DNA of 64,000 nucleotides from Hysterangium stoloniferum (GCA_015178975.1 WHVD01000037.1:310001-374000), one strand, 5' to 3'; positions 44,527 through 57,228 are shown, counted from the stretch's first letter. Translations and numbers: made by a program. Notes: generated by a model not told the origin, from the sequence alone.

Positions 44527-47500
44527 TGTAATGTATTCAGGGGATTCTCTTAGATAGCTCAATATATGCTTTAGTGTCACAAAGCTTCAAAAATAAAACA
44601 AGCAAAGGTCCAGTAATTTAAATACTGATAGATTAATGAGCTGCGCTATGAAGCTTAAACAACTCAAATCAATGCTTATTTTGATTATTGAAAGGTTCAA
44701 TAGAACTGTGTATGACTCTTTTAGCAAATACAAGAACTATTCCTTGAGAATAGGGGCTGGAAGCTGAATATATGCGCAGTAACTTGGCAGAGACTTGATA
44801 TAAGAGCTTCAGATTTTTGTATGCTTATTTGTAACTATTAATAGTTATTTAACAAGGTGTTAAATAATTTATTAATAGAGAAAATAATATGTATTGGATT
44901 ATCTGAGTGCTTGTACTTGATTAATTCAATAAACTTAGGGCTGGGCCTTGAGTAATCTAGTATTGGCAGGGATTTCAGTAAGGATACTTAGATACTTATT
45001 AGGTTTATTATCTAATTAATAAGCCTAAAGGGTAGCTGTGAGGCTGGGGAACTTAGATGATTAGCTAAGTTCAAGAGTTGCTGACAAAGATTCAAGATGC
45101 TGCAAGTGTAGGTGCTTGCAGTGAGTGTATCAGACTAAGGCTATTATTGTCCTTAGGATGATGAGGTAAGCTTCTGTGCTGTACTGTAAAATATGTGTGT
45201 GATAGATTGGTTTTATTGGAAACTTGGCCCTCCTTATATACATTTTGATAACTCAATGATTAGCTAACTATTTAGTTTATGAGGTTATTAGTGAGATCAT
45301 AATGACCTCATATTCTACTCATTATTTACCCTTTGTCTATCATGTGATTCCCTTCTCTGAGATAAGGGTTGTAACCTCTTGCTTGAACATAAAGGTTCAA
45401 GGCTGCGGTCCTGGGACGGAAGCAAATGATGAGTCGGTGGAATCTAATAATGACTCGGGTAGTCACATCCGTGACTTGTGTGACATCCCGACACCGGACT
45501 GTGACTTGTGTGACATCTTGTAATTGTCACCTGCTGACAAATCATTCCCTCAATCCCAAATTTGAAGTGCCGGGCACGAATGATGACATAATGTGTTCCT
45601 GTGCTTCCACTGGAGGCTTATCTAATAAGTCCCGTGACTAGTGTTACAGTCACTTGTGTGACTAAATGCTAGTCACTAGTGTGAAAGCAAAGCAATGTGC
45701 CGGGCAGTAATAACTAAGTAAATAAAATATAAATAATTAGTTAAAAATTATAATAAATAAATTAAGATATAATAGCATAATATGAGTTCATATATGCTAT
45801 TATTATGCGAAGTTAAAAAGAATAGAGCCTATATTTCACAATAAAAATATAATAAAAATACAATAAATTCGAGAAAATATTAATAAATTCAAAGAAAATT
45901 AAGAAAATTATGAGATAAAGCTGATACCTCACACTCGCCATTGGGGAGGTGAAAATCCTAGGCCTTGGGAGCAGAAGGGCATACCACCCTGATTGTGTGG
46001 TTGTCCAGGTGGTGGTGAAAATTGGCCCCAAAGTGGCTGAAGAGCTGGGCACGGTGCAGGGGGTGGTATTGGTCGTGATGGTTGTGGTGGTTTGTGTGAT
46101 CTATGTATCTCCCATTCTTCATAAAAGGAATATCCATGGTGGGTGGGGATTGAGATTGTGAGGTATCAGCTTTATCTCATAATTTTCTCTTAATTTTCTT
46201 TGAATTTATTAATATTTTCTCAAATTTATTGTATTTTTATTATATTTTTATTGTGAAAAATAGGCCTTATTCCTTTTAACTTCACATAAATAATAGCATA
46301 TATGGACTCATATTATGCTATTATTACTTAATTAAATTATTATAATTTTTAACTAATTATTTATATTTTATTTACTTAGTTATTACTGCCCAGCATATTG
46401 CTTTGCTTTCACACTAGTGACTAGCATTTAGTCACACAAGTGACTGTAACACTAGTCACGGGACTTATTAGATAAGCCTCCAGTGGAAGCACAGGAACAC
46501 ATTATGTCATCATTCGTGCCCGGCACTTCAAATTTGGGATTGAGGGAATGATTTGTCAGCAGGTGACAATTACAAGATGTCACACAAGTCACAGTCCGGT
46601 GTCGGGATGTCACACAAGTCACGGATGTGACTACCCGAGTCATTATTAGATTCCACCGACTCATCATTTGCTTCCATCCCAGGACCGCAGCCTTGAACCT
46701 TTATGTTCAAGCAAGAGGTTACAACCCTTATCTCAGAGAAGGGAATCACATGATAGACAAAGGGTAAATAATGAGTAGAATATGAGGTCATTATGATCTC
46801 ACTAATAACCTCATAAACTAAATAGTTAGCTAATCATTGAGTTATCAAAATGTATATAAGGAGGGCCAAGTTTCCAATAAAACCAATCTATCACACACAT
46901 ATTTTACAGTACAGCACAGAAGCTTACCTCATCATCCTAAGGACAATAATAGCCTTAGTCTGATACACTCACTGCAAGCACCTACACTTGCAGCATCTTG
47001 AATCTTTGTCAGCAACTCTTGAACTTAGCTAATCATCTAAGTTCCCCAGCCTCACAGCTACCCTTTAGGCTTATTAATTAGATAATAAACCTAATAAGTA
47101 TCTAAGTATCCTTACTGAAATCCCTGCCAATACTAGATTACTCAAGGCCCAGCCCTAAGTTTATTGAATTAATCAAGTACAAGCACTCAGATAATCCAAT
47201 ACAATTTATTTTCTCTATTAATAAATTATTTAACACCTTGTTAAATAACTATTAATAGTTACAAATAAGCATACAAAAATCTGAAGCTCTTATATCAAGT
47301 CTCTGCCAAGTTACTGCGCATATATTCAGCTTCCAGCCCCTATTCTCAAGGAATAGTTCTTGTATTTGCTAAAAGAGTCATACACAGTTCTATTGAACCT
47401 TTCAATAATCAAAATAAGCATTGATTTGAGTTGTTTAAGCTTCATAGCGCAGCTCATTAATCTATCAGTATTTAAATTACTGGACCTTTGCTTGTTTTAT

Positions 47501-47566
47501 TGTTGAAGCTCTGTGACACTATAGCATATATTGAGCTATCTAAGAGAATCCCCTGAATACATTACA
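44527..47566. repeat. Large inverted repeat: two 1.4-kb LTR-like arms (family P) around a 223-bp spacer
   Basis: Left arm 44527-45933 (TGTAATGTATTCAGG ... GATACCTCACA), right arm 46157-47566 (the reverse complement). Arms are nearly identical: matching 73-codon frames at 45302-45523 and 46570-46791 differ at one residue. The left arm alone is flanked by CTCGC on both sides (44522-44526 and 45934-45938), as a normal solo LTR would be. The right arm has no such duplication. The arms share their first bases and their GTGAC-rich then A-rich layout with family H. The spacer has no frame I recognise. Confidence 0.85.
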
Positions 47567-47739
47567 TTATGTAATGTGTCACAACTTGCTTTCAGGCTGC
47601 CGGGCATTTGTGCAGACCCGATCAGGCTGCACGATCCTGGGCAGGTCTGTGCAGAGCCCAGCTGGCCTGAGTCTTGGCTGCACCAGGCATGACCAGTCTG
47701 ATAGGCACCTGTTCAAACCCTGGGCAGCTGGGATCAGGC

Positions 47740-48330
47740 AAATTGGCACCTAATCGGGCCGACAGGCCTGATCAGGATATTCAGATTTTTCCGACATGTG
47801 GCTGGACTCATAATCATTATTCTAACCAAGTCTTTGTTTTTGGACCAGATGGTAGGTTAGAGGCTTGATCTTTCTAAAAGCATTCCATTTATATTCTAAT
47901 TATCCAGGTACCATTCTTGAAGCAGTGCTCAATGCTGGCATGATTCATGTGTTGCTCATCCAATTTATGAGCAATTGCAGAATAACACACTAGATGGATT
48001 TTATTTGGTTGCAGATACTGCTTTTCCCTGAGGTGCTCAAAGCATTCAGAACAAGATCAAAGCCCCACTGAAGTCTGGTAATCGATTGCCACAATCCTGC
48101 TTGGGACACTTTGTACAACTAGCAGTTAATTGGGAACTACTTTCATATTGGCAGACAGCTGAGTGGGGTATGTGAGTATTACAAGGTGGTTTTGGTCAAC
48201 TTTGTGTGCCTTTGCCTGTGGATCCTTCTCAATGTTTACAATTACTTTGTGTTGTCACTGAAGCATTTAATCTTCAGGTACATTGTGTCAGTATAAACCA
48301 GATTTGTGCAGTGTATTGTCATATCTGATG
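47740..48330 (+). pseudogene. PIF/Harbinger-type transposase remnant (DDE_Tnp_4 kind)
   Basis: Plus strand, broken by several stops: VFVFGPDGR (47829-47855), a region readable as a histidine/aspartate block near 47935, then ADTAFP, KAPLKSGNRLPQ and LLSYWQTAEWGM at 48010-48170 and LCVPLPVD near 48205. The ADTAFP and QTAEWGM words are characteristic of basidiomycete Harbinger transposases. Stops occur right after ADTAFP and after AEWGM. Sequence after 48330 fades into noncoding DNA up to about 48628. Confidence 0.65.
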
Positions 48331-48628
48331 TGAGGCTGAGGGAGATGATGTTTATTCAAATTTTTCATCAATGCTCATGAGTGATATTTGCAAGAATGAT
48401 CATGTAGCATACTTCCATACAATGGCTGTTGAGATATAGCAATAGCTTTAGATCAGTAAACATTTTCTTGGGCCTAGTATAGACAATTACAAAAATGTTA
48501 TAGAATAGTATTTAGTGGTACACAAGATATGAAGTGCAGTTATCAAGAAATAGAAGCTATATATCTCTAATCAAAATGGCTTGTTGTCATGAATGGCGAT
48601 GTCAGGGGTGACAGCTGGGGTATGGAGA

Positions 48629-51600
48629 ATTGTTAAGATCTAAGCTAAAAGGGAGAAGGGGGCTCTAGTCAGAGAGCCAATGATGGTAACTAGGTCAATT
48701 GGGGGCCAATGATAGAGATCATACTAATTGGGAGGTCTGACTCTATAAATGTAGTGGAGCTTGGCTTCAATGTATATGTTGCACCCTTGTACAAACTGTT
48801 AGGATGCTCCAGTATTTCAAACAGAGTAGATAGTATGATAGGAATTGAAGATCAACACTTAGCTCAATTGACTGGGAGGCCAAATTACTAAGAGTCATGA
48901 GATAAGGGATCATGGCTTGCCAAAAACACCTTCAAGAATATTAGATAGTGTTAGGTTCCCTATCATTTTCAGACCACCACAAGCTGTTTTAGCCTTGTAA
49001 CCCTCCATTGTCCCACTATTGGTACCCCCAAGCTGTTTTAGCCTCATAACCCTCTATTGTCCCACTATTGGTACCCCCATGAGCTGTTTTAGCCTTGTAA
49101 CCCTCCATTGTCCCACTATTGGTACCCCCACTCATGGTAGCACCTTAGCTTTCCATCCTATCTCCATTCCATTTGCTTCCCTGTCACCATTCCATGTATA
49201 CATCCCATTTGCCACCTCACATCTTTTCAGAATACTTTGCTATATTGTAATTTAGTCTCATTTTGGATTCCTGCTCCTTTCCCTACTTCTGTTTGACCTG
49301 TCCCATCATCACTCTCACTTCTCTGATCAGCCCTCTGATCATCTGTCTCCCTGTAGTATAAAGTTCTTTCATGTATGCTACAGTTTCTTCAGTTCAAAAA
49401 TCAACTTAGATTATCCCCTTCTAATCTTTGGCCCTTTCCCTCTCCTCATAAATACTCTCTAGGTGTCTTTGGCAAGTGTTAGGATCCTGTCATTTTGGAC
49501 TCCTGTGACCTGTTTTAGACTCAAAACCCTCCATTGACTTGCTGTCAGAACCCCTGCCCAAGTTATCACCACTCACAGCATCCCTGACACTTGTTTCATT
49601 ATAGTAGTTAACCTTTTTAGCTTTCCATTCCATCTCCATCCCATTCATTCCCCCATCACCATCTTCCTTTACATGTCTCACTTGCCACCTCAGACCCCTT
49701 TAGTATTGTTAGTATCTTACATTTAGTCTTCCTGCCTTGTCATCAACTTCTTATGATCCATTTCACCTTTCACTTCCTTGATTGGCTGGCCCTCTGGTCA
49801 TCCATCCCATTGTAATATAAAATCTTCTTTATGTATGCTACAGTTCTTCAGTTCAAAAATTGACTTAGATTACCCTCTACTAGTTTTCAGTCCCTTCCCT
49901 CCTTTCTCAATACTCTCAAAGACATTTTTGGGAAGTTGTGAACTTTTACCTTTGACTCTTAATACTTTGGTCCCCTGGCCAATTGAGCTAAGTGTTGAAC
50001 TTCATCTCTATTGTACTATCTGCTCTATTTGAAATACTGGAGCACCCTAACAGTTCATATGAGGATGCAACACATAAGTTGAAGCCAAGCTTCACTACAT
50101 TTATAGAGTTGGACCTCCTGACTAGTATGATCTCTATTGTTGGCCCCCTGATTAACTCATTTCTTATCATCAGTCCCTCTGACCTAGAGCCTCTCCCCCC
50201 TTTAGGCTTAGATCTTAACAGATAGGAGTAATAGGACTTGAGAACTGAAAGGGGGTAATCTAAGTCAATATTCGAACTGAAAAAACTGTAGCATACATAC
50301 AAGAAGAAGCTTTATATTACAGTGAGACAGATGATCGGAAAGCCAATCAGAGAAGCAGGAATGATGACAGGGAAAAAGGAAGTAAGGAAAAGGAATGGGA
50401 ATCCAAATGAGGCTAAATACAATATAGCAAAGTATTCTGAAAAGGTGTAAGGTGGCAAATAGGATGTATATGTGGAATGGTGACAGGGGAGTGAATGGAA
50501 TGGAGATGGGATGGAATACTAAGGTACTAATATACAAAGAAACGAGTGTCAGAGGTGCCATGAGTGGTGCCACTGTGAGTGGGGGTACCAATATTGGGAT
50601 GCTGGAGAGCTATGAGGCTAACACAGCTTGCAGGGGTCCAAAATGACAGGGATCCTAACAAGAATAAGAAAAGGGGAGTGACAAGGATAATGATGGAGTG
50701 GGGAGCAGATCATTGGAACATGGGCATTGGTTATATTGAACTGAGGATGTGAGGGTTGTGGATAGTGGGGCTGGTTATACTATACCTGTAGTATAAAGTT
50801 CTTTCATGTATCCTACAGTTTCTTCAGTTCAAAAATTGACACCCCCTTCTAATCCTTGTGTTAGGATCCCTGTCATTTCAGACCCCCACAACCTGTTTTG
50901 GACCCAATACCCTTCATTATCTCACTGTTAGAACTCCCACCCATGTTATCACCCACAGTGCCCCTAACACTTGTTTCATTATAGTGTTGACCCCTTTAGT
51001 TTTCTGTTCTATTTACTCTCCTGTCACCATCTCCCTGTACATCTCCCTGTACACATCTCACTTGCCACCTCAGTACCTTTTTAGTATTGTTTAGTACTTT
51101 ATATTAAGTCTCCCCACCTTGTCATCAACTTTGCATGATCAATTTCACCCTTCACTTTTTTGATCGGCCCTCTGGTCATCCATCCCATTGTAGTATAAAC
51201 CTTCTTCATGTATGCTACATTTTTTTAGTTTGAAAATTGACTTAGATTACCCTCTACTAGTTCTCAGTCTCTTTCCTCCCTTCTCAATACCCTCAAAGAC
51301 ATTCTTTGGCAAGCCATGAACTCTTATCTTACAACTCTTAGGTTTTTGGCCCACCAGTCAATTGAGCGAAGTGTTGATCTTTGCCTTTATTGTACTATCC
51401 ACTCTGTTTGAAATATTGGAGCACCCTAACAGTTCATGTGAGGGTGCAACACATAAGTTGAAGCCAAGCTCCACTACATTTATAGAGTCAGACCTCCCAA
51501 CTAGTACAATCTCTATTGTCAGCCCCCTGATTAGCTCTTTCCATTTCATTGGTCCCCTGACTTAGAGCCCCCCTCCCCCCATTTACTTAGATCTTAATAC

Positions 51601-52075
51601 CTTGGCATTTTCCCTCTCCTCATAATATCCTCTGGGTGTCTTTGGCAAGCCATGACCCTTTACTTCTCAACTCTTAGTACTTTGGCCCTCCAGTCAACTG
51701 AACTAAGTGTTGATCTCTGTCTCTATCATACTATCCACACTGTATGAAATACTGAAGCACCCTAACAGTTTGTGTGAGAGTGCAATACATAAGTTGAAGC
51801 CAAGCTCCACTATGTTTATAGAGTCAGACCTCCTGACTAGTATGATCTCAATTGTCAACCCCCTGATTAACTTTTTTTCTTATCATCAGCCCCCCCAACT
51901 TAGAGCCTCTCCCTCCTTTAGGCTTAGATCTTAACAGAAGGTCTTGAAGGATCTTGACCTAATAGGGGGATACTGTTAGGATCCCAGTCATTTGGCCCCT
52001 CACAACCTCATTTCTACTTTTCCCATCCTCCAGTGTCCCACCATCAGTATCCCCAATCACAGTGTCACCACTCAC
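48629..52075. mobile_element. Cluster of nested and truncated family-F LTRs
   Basis: At least six overlapping copies or fragments: 48629-48949 (-), 48950-49476 (+, partial), 49477-50220 (+, full: TGTTAGGATCCTG ... GATCTTAACA), 50221-50659 (-, partial), about 50860-51597 (+) with a second 3' part to 51935, and a 5' part from 51974. The copy at 49477 sits inside its neighbour. All share a GTGCAACACATAAGTTGAAG block near the 3' end. No internal coding region was seen. An exact order of events would need an alignment. Confidence 0.75.
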
Positions 52076-52432
52076 AACTTGTCATGTTTGTGACAACTTG
52101 TCGTGTTTGTGACAACTTGTCGCATTTGTGACAAGTCGTCACATTTTGTGATGACAGTCACTTGTTGTGACAAATATTCCCGCGCATTGTGCAATAAGTG
52201 CCAGATTGGCCGACTTAGAAGATATTTAGATAAAAAAGAATAAACAGTAGAAATTCGATAGCTCTCCCAAAATAAATGATAAAAATATGAAATAAATTGT
52301 AAAAATCAGGTTAAATTTCAAGAGACTATTGTACAATAATTTCGTTGCAATATAAGTACATTTAAACTTGTTTTTATCAATTTGTTTAGGGGAGATTGGT
52401 TAAAAATTGGAAAAACCTAAAAATACATAACA
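52076..52432. mobile_element. Truncated LTR, family H
   Basis: The last about 360 bp of the family-H LTR, ending AAATACATAACA, with degenerate GTGACAACTTGTC repeats at its left end. Confidence 0.75.
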
Positions 52433-52436
52433 CCTG

Positions 52437-52480
52437 TATTAAATCCCCAGTCTGGCCATTCATTTTCTACACTTTTAACA
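52437..52480. repeat. 3' fragment of a tRNA-like SINE
   Basis: AATCCCCAGTCTGGCCATTC and the following TTTTCTACACTTTTAA match the sequence just downstream of the box B in the copy at 54690-54800. The 5' half is missing. Confidence 0.6.
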
Positions 52481-52489
52481 GGTTATGGG

Positions 52490-52918
52490 TGTCACGAATC
52501 GATTATTCTTCGATAAAGTCGAATAATATTCTACTAATCGAACTCGAAAGCCTCGTTCGACGAAGTATATATTCGCCCTGTCGATGAAGTAAGAGGCTAT
52601 TACCAGTTGCGAGAACTCACGGAAGTATTTGTCGAAGAAGTTACGACAAGGTAGATTACTAATATCACTAATATACAGATATTTCGACTGACTTCCCTTG
52701 CTTCTTTCATAGCCCTTTTATGCTTTTCGTCGTATCGTTATGACTATATTATGAACTAATTATGAAATCATATATGACGTCGAAATGAGACATGTCGAAA
52801 GAGATTCAATGGTGTCGATTAATGTTCGGTTTGTCGAGTTGAATTCAATAGGTCGAAGAGTTGTCGAAAGTTACCTTTGAATGTTTGTGACAATATGTGA
52901 CATGTGACGGTTGTGACA
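52490..52918 (-). mobile_element. Solo LTR, family C
   Basis: 429 bp, TGTCACGAATCG ... TTGTGACA, flanked by ATGGG on both sides. Same orientation as the gypsy element at 21987-27605. Confidence 0.94.
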
Positions 52919-53027
52919 ATGGGCCCCACTGTGTGCTATAGGGCATGGTTCCTGTGTGTAGAGTGAACAGCTATATTTGTGTGTGGTATAGTGGACAAGT
53001 CTGGACAAAAGAGCCAGAGAGGACCTA

Positions 53028-54617
53028 CAGTGAGGGACAAAACCCTTCCAATGATTTTTAGTTATGCAAAGATTCTTGAATAACTTAAGAACTACTGTAG
53101 ATACAGACCTGAAATTTGGAAGTTGGTTAGGTCTATATGTTATCTATATGCCCTTAAAATATTATGACATAAGCATTAGTATTTCCCACACTATAAATAA
53201 AACACTAATAAAATCACATTGGAAGGGTTTTGTCTCTGGTATAAAAAAAATACAAATTAAACAATCTAGTACTTGGTATAGCCTCCTTTGGCCTTCAAAA
53301 CAGCCTCAACCCTTCTAGGCATACTCTCTATCAAGTTCTGACAAGTAGAGGCAGGGATCTTCTCCCACTCTGTCTGAACCCTCTCCCACAACTCATGAAT
53401 ACTCTTGGGTGCCACCCAGCCTCCTTTTGAGGTATTACCAGAGGTGTTCAATTGGATTAAGGTCAGCAGACTGAGGTGGCCATACCATGACCACAAATAC
53501 CTTGTCTTTAAACCAATTGGTGGCCTTTTTGCTCTTGTGTTTGGGGACATTGTCTTGCTGAAAGACCACATCTCCTATGTTCTTGCCATAATACTCCATG
53601 ATTTCTTGAAGTTCATCTTCCATAATGCTAACATAAAGGTCAGCATCCATCCTTCCATCAATTTTGGTGGAATATCCTGGTCCTTCCCACAACATACAGC
53701 ATCACAACATCAGATTTCCTCCTCCAAACCTGATTGTACCCTCAGCCACCCTATCACTGAGCCTCTCCTGCCTTTTTCCACACCTACTTCCTCCCATCCA
53801 ACTCCAAACAATTGATTTTTGTCTCATCTAACCAAACAGCCCTCTTCCAATCACCTACAGTCCAGTCCTTGTGTGCCAGAGCAAAGTCCATCCTTGCCTT
53901 CCTATGCCTCTTAGTGAGTAAAGGCTTTTTCTCTCCACCACAGCCCTCATTCCAGCCTTCTTGAGTGCTCTATGAACAGTCTTCACTGAAATGGACTGTC
54001 CAGTCATATTTTGAAGGATTTTGGTCACCTCAGTGACATGTTCTGCCTTCTGAGAAGTGATTTGTTAGAGGGAATAATGAATATCTGAAGGAGAAAGCTT
54101 GCATGGATGGCCACCAGGTGCTTTGGCAAGTGATGGGCAATGGGTATAGTGAATTCTGGATATAGTAAACAGATCTCTGCCAGTGATTGCAGAGATCTGA
54201 GAAGTAGACTTGCCCTTATTGAGCAAAATGAGAATGTGGCTAACCTGAGGAGGAGTAAGAGCTTTCATAGTGTAGAATGTTGAGTTGTGGGGATGTTGTT
54301 GAACTAGAAAGTGAACAGCTATATATATATCTAACTTTGACAGGTCACATGATTAAACAAAACCTTATTTGCTGATAATCAATAAGGTTTTGTGTTAATC
54401 ATGTGACTGGGACAAAACCCTTCCAATGTGATTCTATTATTATTTTATTTATAGCATAGGAAATACTAATGCTTATGTCATAATATTTTAAGGCCATATA
54501 GATAACATGTAGACCTAACCAATCACCAAATTTCAGGTCTGTATCTACAGTGGTTCTTGAGTTATTCAAGAATCTTTGCACAACTAAAAATCATTGGAAG
54601 GGTTTTGTCCCTCACTG
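53028..54617 (-). mobile_element. Tc1/mariner element with long, palindrome-ended terminal repeats
   Basis: 1,590 bp bounded by TA on both sides. Terminal inverted repeats of about 208 bp: 53028-53235 and 54409-54617. Each repeat has GACAAAACCCTTCCAATG at its outer end and the reverse complement at its inner end. Between the right repeat and the transposase start a near-perfect hairpin (54345-54407, ACAAAACCTTATT / AATAAGGTTTTGT with outer GTTAATCATGTGAC) is present. Repeats are about 90% alike by eye. Confidence 0.9.
53272..54268 (-). pseudogene. Tc1-type transposase, broken
   Basis: Starts at ATG 54268 (MKALTPPQVSHILILLNKGK, helix-turn-helix, then PGGHPCKLSP). Catalytic residues are visible in separate frames: first Asp in AVWLDETKIN (about 53840-53812), second in FQQDNVPKHKS (about 53570-53540), and Glu in PPQSADLNPIEHLW (53480-53435), followed by ELWERVQTEWEKIP and the C-terminus LKAKGGYTKY ending at about 53266. 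The first stop is at 54065-54067 and at least two further frame changes lie between 53840 and 53450. About 340 residues if whole, the usual length. DD34E spacing fits Tc1. Confidence 0.88.
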
Positions 54618-54689
54618 TATATCTGCTTATAGTATAGTTGAGTGCTAACATTAAGGGAGTGTGTTAGATTGAGTAATGCTAGCAGTGCC

Positions 54690-54800
54690 TCCCAGGGTTC
54701 AGGTGGTGTAATGGTTAACACCCCTGCTATATATATATGCAGAAGCCCTGGGTTCAATCCCCAGTCTGGCCATTCATTTTCTACACTTTTAAATTTGTTT
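54690..54800 (+). repeat. tRNA-derived SINE head
   Basis: GGTGGTGTAATGGTTAACAC (box A region) and GGGTTCAATCCCC (box B) are spaced as in a tRNA, and CTGGG/CCCAG forms a T stem. The anticodon arm is replaced by a TA run and the acceptor stem does not pair, so this is not a working tRNA. The tail TCTGGCCATTCATTTTCTAC is shared with 52437-52480. Confidence 0.7.
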
Positions 54801-54864
54801 ATATTCAAGTATAAATACAAGGCCTTTTAGCATGCTTGTCCCCATAATTCACTATGCACACTAT

Positions 54865-55359
54865 TGTCATGAATTGAATTTTACTCAATAAAGTCGAATA
54901 AACAATTGAAGAATATTCAACAATATCAAATAAAGATGCCTCATTCGACAAAGTATTAATTCGTCCTGTTGATAAAGCATGAGGCAAAGATAGGACACAG
55001 AGGCTCACAAATAATTAAGTCAAAGAAAGACTCGGAAAAAGTTCGATGATTATATAATACAGTAATAATATAATATAGTACAGGTTTTCTGACTGACTTC
55101 CTTCATTCCTATCATTGCTCTTATATAATATACATATATCATTTACCTATGATGATAATATGATATCAAAGTGAAATCATCAATGACATCAAACTGAGAC
55201 AAGTCGAAGATATTCAATATTGTCAAAGATATTGTTGAAGAATAGTCAAGTTGAAGTCAAGTTGGAAGTCAAGTTGGAAATTGAGTCAGAAAGTTGAAGG
55301 AATGTCGAAGAAATATTAAATTGAATATTATCAAAATTTGAGTTTGTATGTTTGTGACA
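54865..55359 (-). mobile_element. Solo LTR, diverged family-C type
   Basis: 495 bp, TGTCATGAATTG ... TTTGTGACA, flanked by ACTAT on both sides. Related to 37246-37722. Confidence 0.9.
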
Positions 55360-55645
55360 ACTATTCTCCCTACTATTCATGAATACATCATTACTCTGCC
55401 CCTCTCTAATGTCTTTAGGCACTCTATTCATCAAACCACTGGTGTTAGTATTGGAACTATCTCAAAAATGCACTTTAAATACTGTCCTGAGGCTTTCAAG
55501 TCCTCTGGTGGTCATCCAACTAAGCCTATATGTGCTGATATCAGCTATGCTAAGCATCTCATTTGCAGGCAGAAATGTGATAATGCAGTGGAAATTACCA
55601 AGTCTCTTCAGGATGTCAAAATAAGTTCCTTTATTTATCAAAATT
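55360..55645 (+). pseudogene. Second Tc1-type transposase, N-terminal fragment
   Basis: A 139-codon frame from 55348 contains TGVSIGTISKMHFKYCPEAF and SSGGHPTKPICADISYAKHL, the paired-like DNA-binding region of a Tc1-type transposase. Similarity ends near 55640 and no catalytic domain follows. It starts next to the LTR target site, so the LTR landed in this element. Sequence differs clearly from the element at 53-54.6 kb. Confidence 0.75.
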
Positions 55646-56021
55646 TACACCCTAGGCGCATAAATCCCGTCAATCGTGTAAATGCGGAACCAGCCTGGCC
55701 GCTGACGGCATCTGCTTCCACGTTTAGGATACTTTGGTGGATGCAAGATTATCATGACCACCTGTGAGAGAATCCATAACGATGTTTGGGCCTGACCTTG
55801 AAAGTGGGCACCGTGCAACAACAGTATCGCAATGTTTCCATGCAATTGTAGTTCTAATCCCTGTCTTTTTTATTTATTTATTTATTTATCTATGTACCAT
55901 GAGCAATAAATGTATATTTATCTACTATTTAATCGTGGACATTATGAAATTGCTACTTGTCATTTTGGGTCTAGTTGACTCCTCTGGTTGCTGAAACAGT
56001 GAACCATTCCATGAGCCAGTC
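55646..56021. other. Unassigned, with TTTA microsatellite
   Basis: Locally higher GC at 55645-55860. A minus-strand frame (55845-55648) ends in the plausible PKRGSRCRQRPGWFRIYTID but has no support. (TTTA)n at 55868-55891. Confidence 0.35.
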
Positions 56022-56584
56022 TGTTAAGTGCCGTGTCGGGAACTTATTCCAGAACTATCAGGAAGTCACCGGGAAGTCGGAAACTCGTGGATAGGGTCAG
56101 GACGTCGGCTTCAGCTTATGTGCTGCGCCTCTACGCAAACGCTCAATGTCCTTAATTTCGGAAGTGAACTAACGACGGAAGATATGGATATTCAGAGTTC
56201 CGAAGAGTTCCGAATATCGAGCGTACAGAAAGACGGGAGGAGGAATAAGAAACTAAGTCGATATCAGATCTAAAGTAAAGTACAAATTCGCGGAAACTAA
56301 TATAAGTCTACTCGTTATTGTACTACAAACTGAGACCATAATAAGACGGAAACGGAAGTGTTCTTAAAACGGAAATACAATAAGACATATTAGGAAGACA
56401 ATATTCCGAGATGGGAATACAACAACAAATGAGTGAATACTTGTCAACGGACAAATTACCAAATGCGGAACAAACGAAGAACGCGGATGATACGGTAACT
56501 ATGATGTTCCGTAGTCGGATATCGGATATCGAAAGTGGGAGATCGGAAGTTGGATATTGAAACATCCGGGAACGGGTCGTAACA
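56022..56584 (-). mobile_element. Solo LTR, family E
   Basis: 563 bp, TGTTAAGTGCCG ... GGTCGTAACA, flanked by CAGTC on both sides. Carries the shared GGCTTCAGCTTATGTGCTGC motif, in reverse. Confidence 0.9.
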
Positions 56585-56589
56585 CAGTC

Positions 56590-57228
56590 CACAGGAGTAT
56601 GCATTGCCTTTCTGTTATTTTATTGTGGTTTAAGGACAGATTACACTTTCAGAATTGGTGCAATATTAATTTCTGACTACACATAAGTCTCGTAAATCAG
56701 TTGTGGCGGAGTTTCAACTGGCCACACTAACATGCAACTGGGAAAAATATAGTATCGCAGTGTGATTTCTCATCTAAACCCTAATATAATGCTACTTAAA
56801 TCATTTATAATAGTTTTATGACAATGCCAGTCAAAAAAGTCCCCTTCCGAACTTGTCTTTAATGAGAATTTACTGTGTAAATTTTTGCAGTAAATATAAG
56901 CTCCACATAGACTTATGGACTACTTATTTTACTTATTGCGTAAATTCTCGTGCTCAAGCCCATTTAATGACTTATAAACTATATATAAATTGAGTCACAT
57001 ATTGTAACTAATATTGTGAATATTTCTGCACGATCTTACATTGTATTCTATAATTTATTTTGTATATAGACAGACACATTTCTCTGTGCCTGGTTGTAAA
57101 TTATGTAATCTTAGACTGAGGAATTGTGACATTGTTGTGTGACAAAACAGCATGGCGTAAACCTGCTAAGGGGGTGCAATCAAACAAGTTGCCTGCATCA
57201 ATTCCAAGTAAGCATAATCATTGTCATT
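56590..57228. other. No gene seen
   Basis: AT-rich, no long frame, no repeat recognised. Confidence 0.4.

Noticed and set aside
54690-54800. Functional tRNA gene
   Set aside because: The acceptor stem does not pair and the anticodon arm is a TA run.
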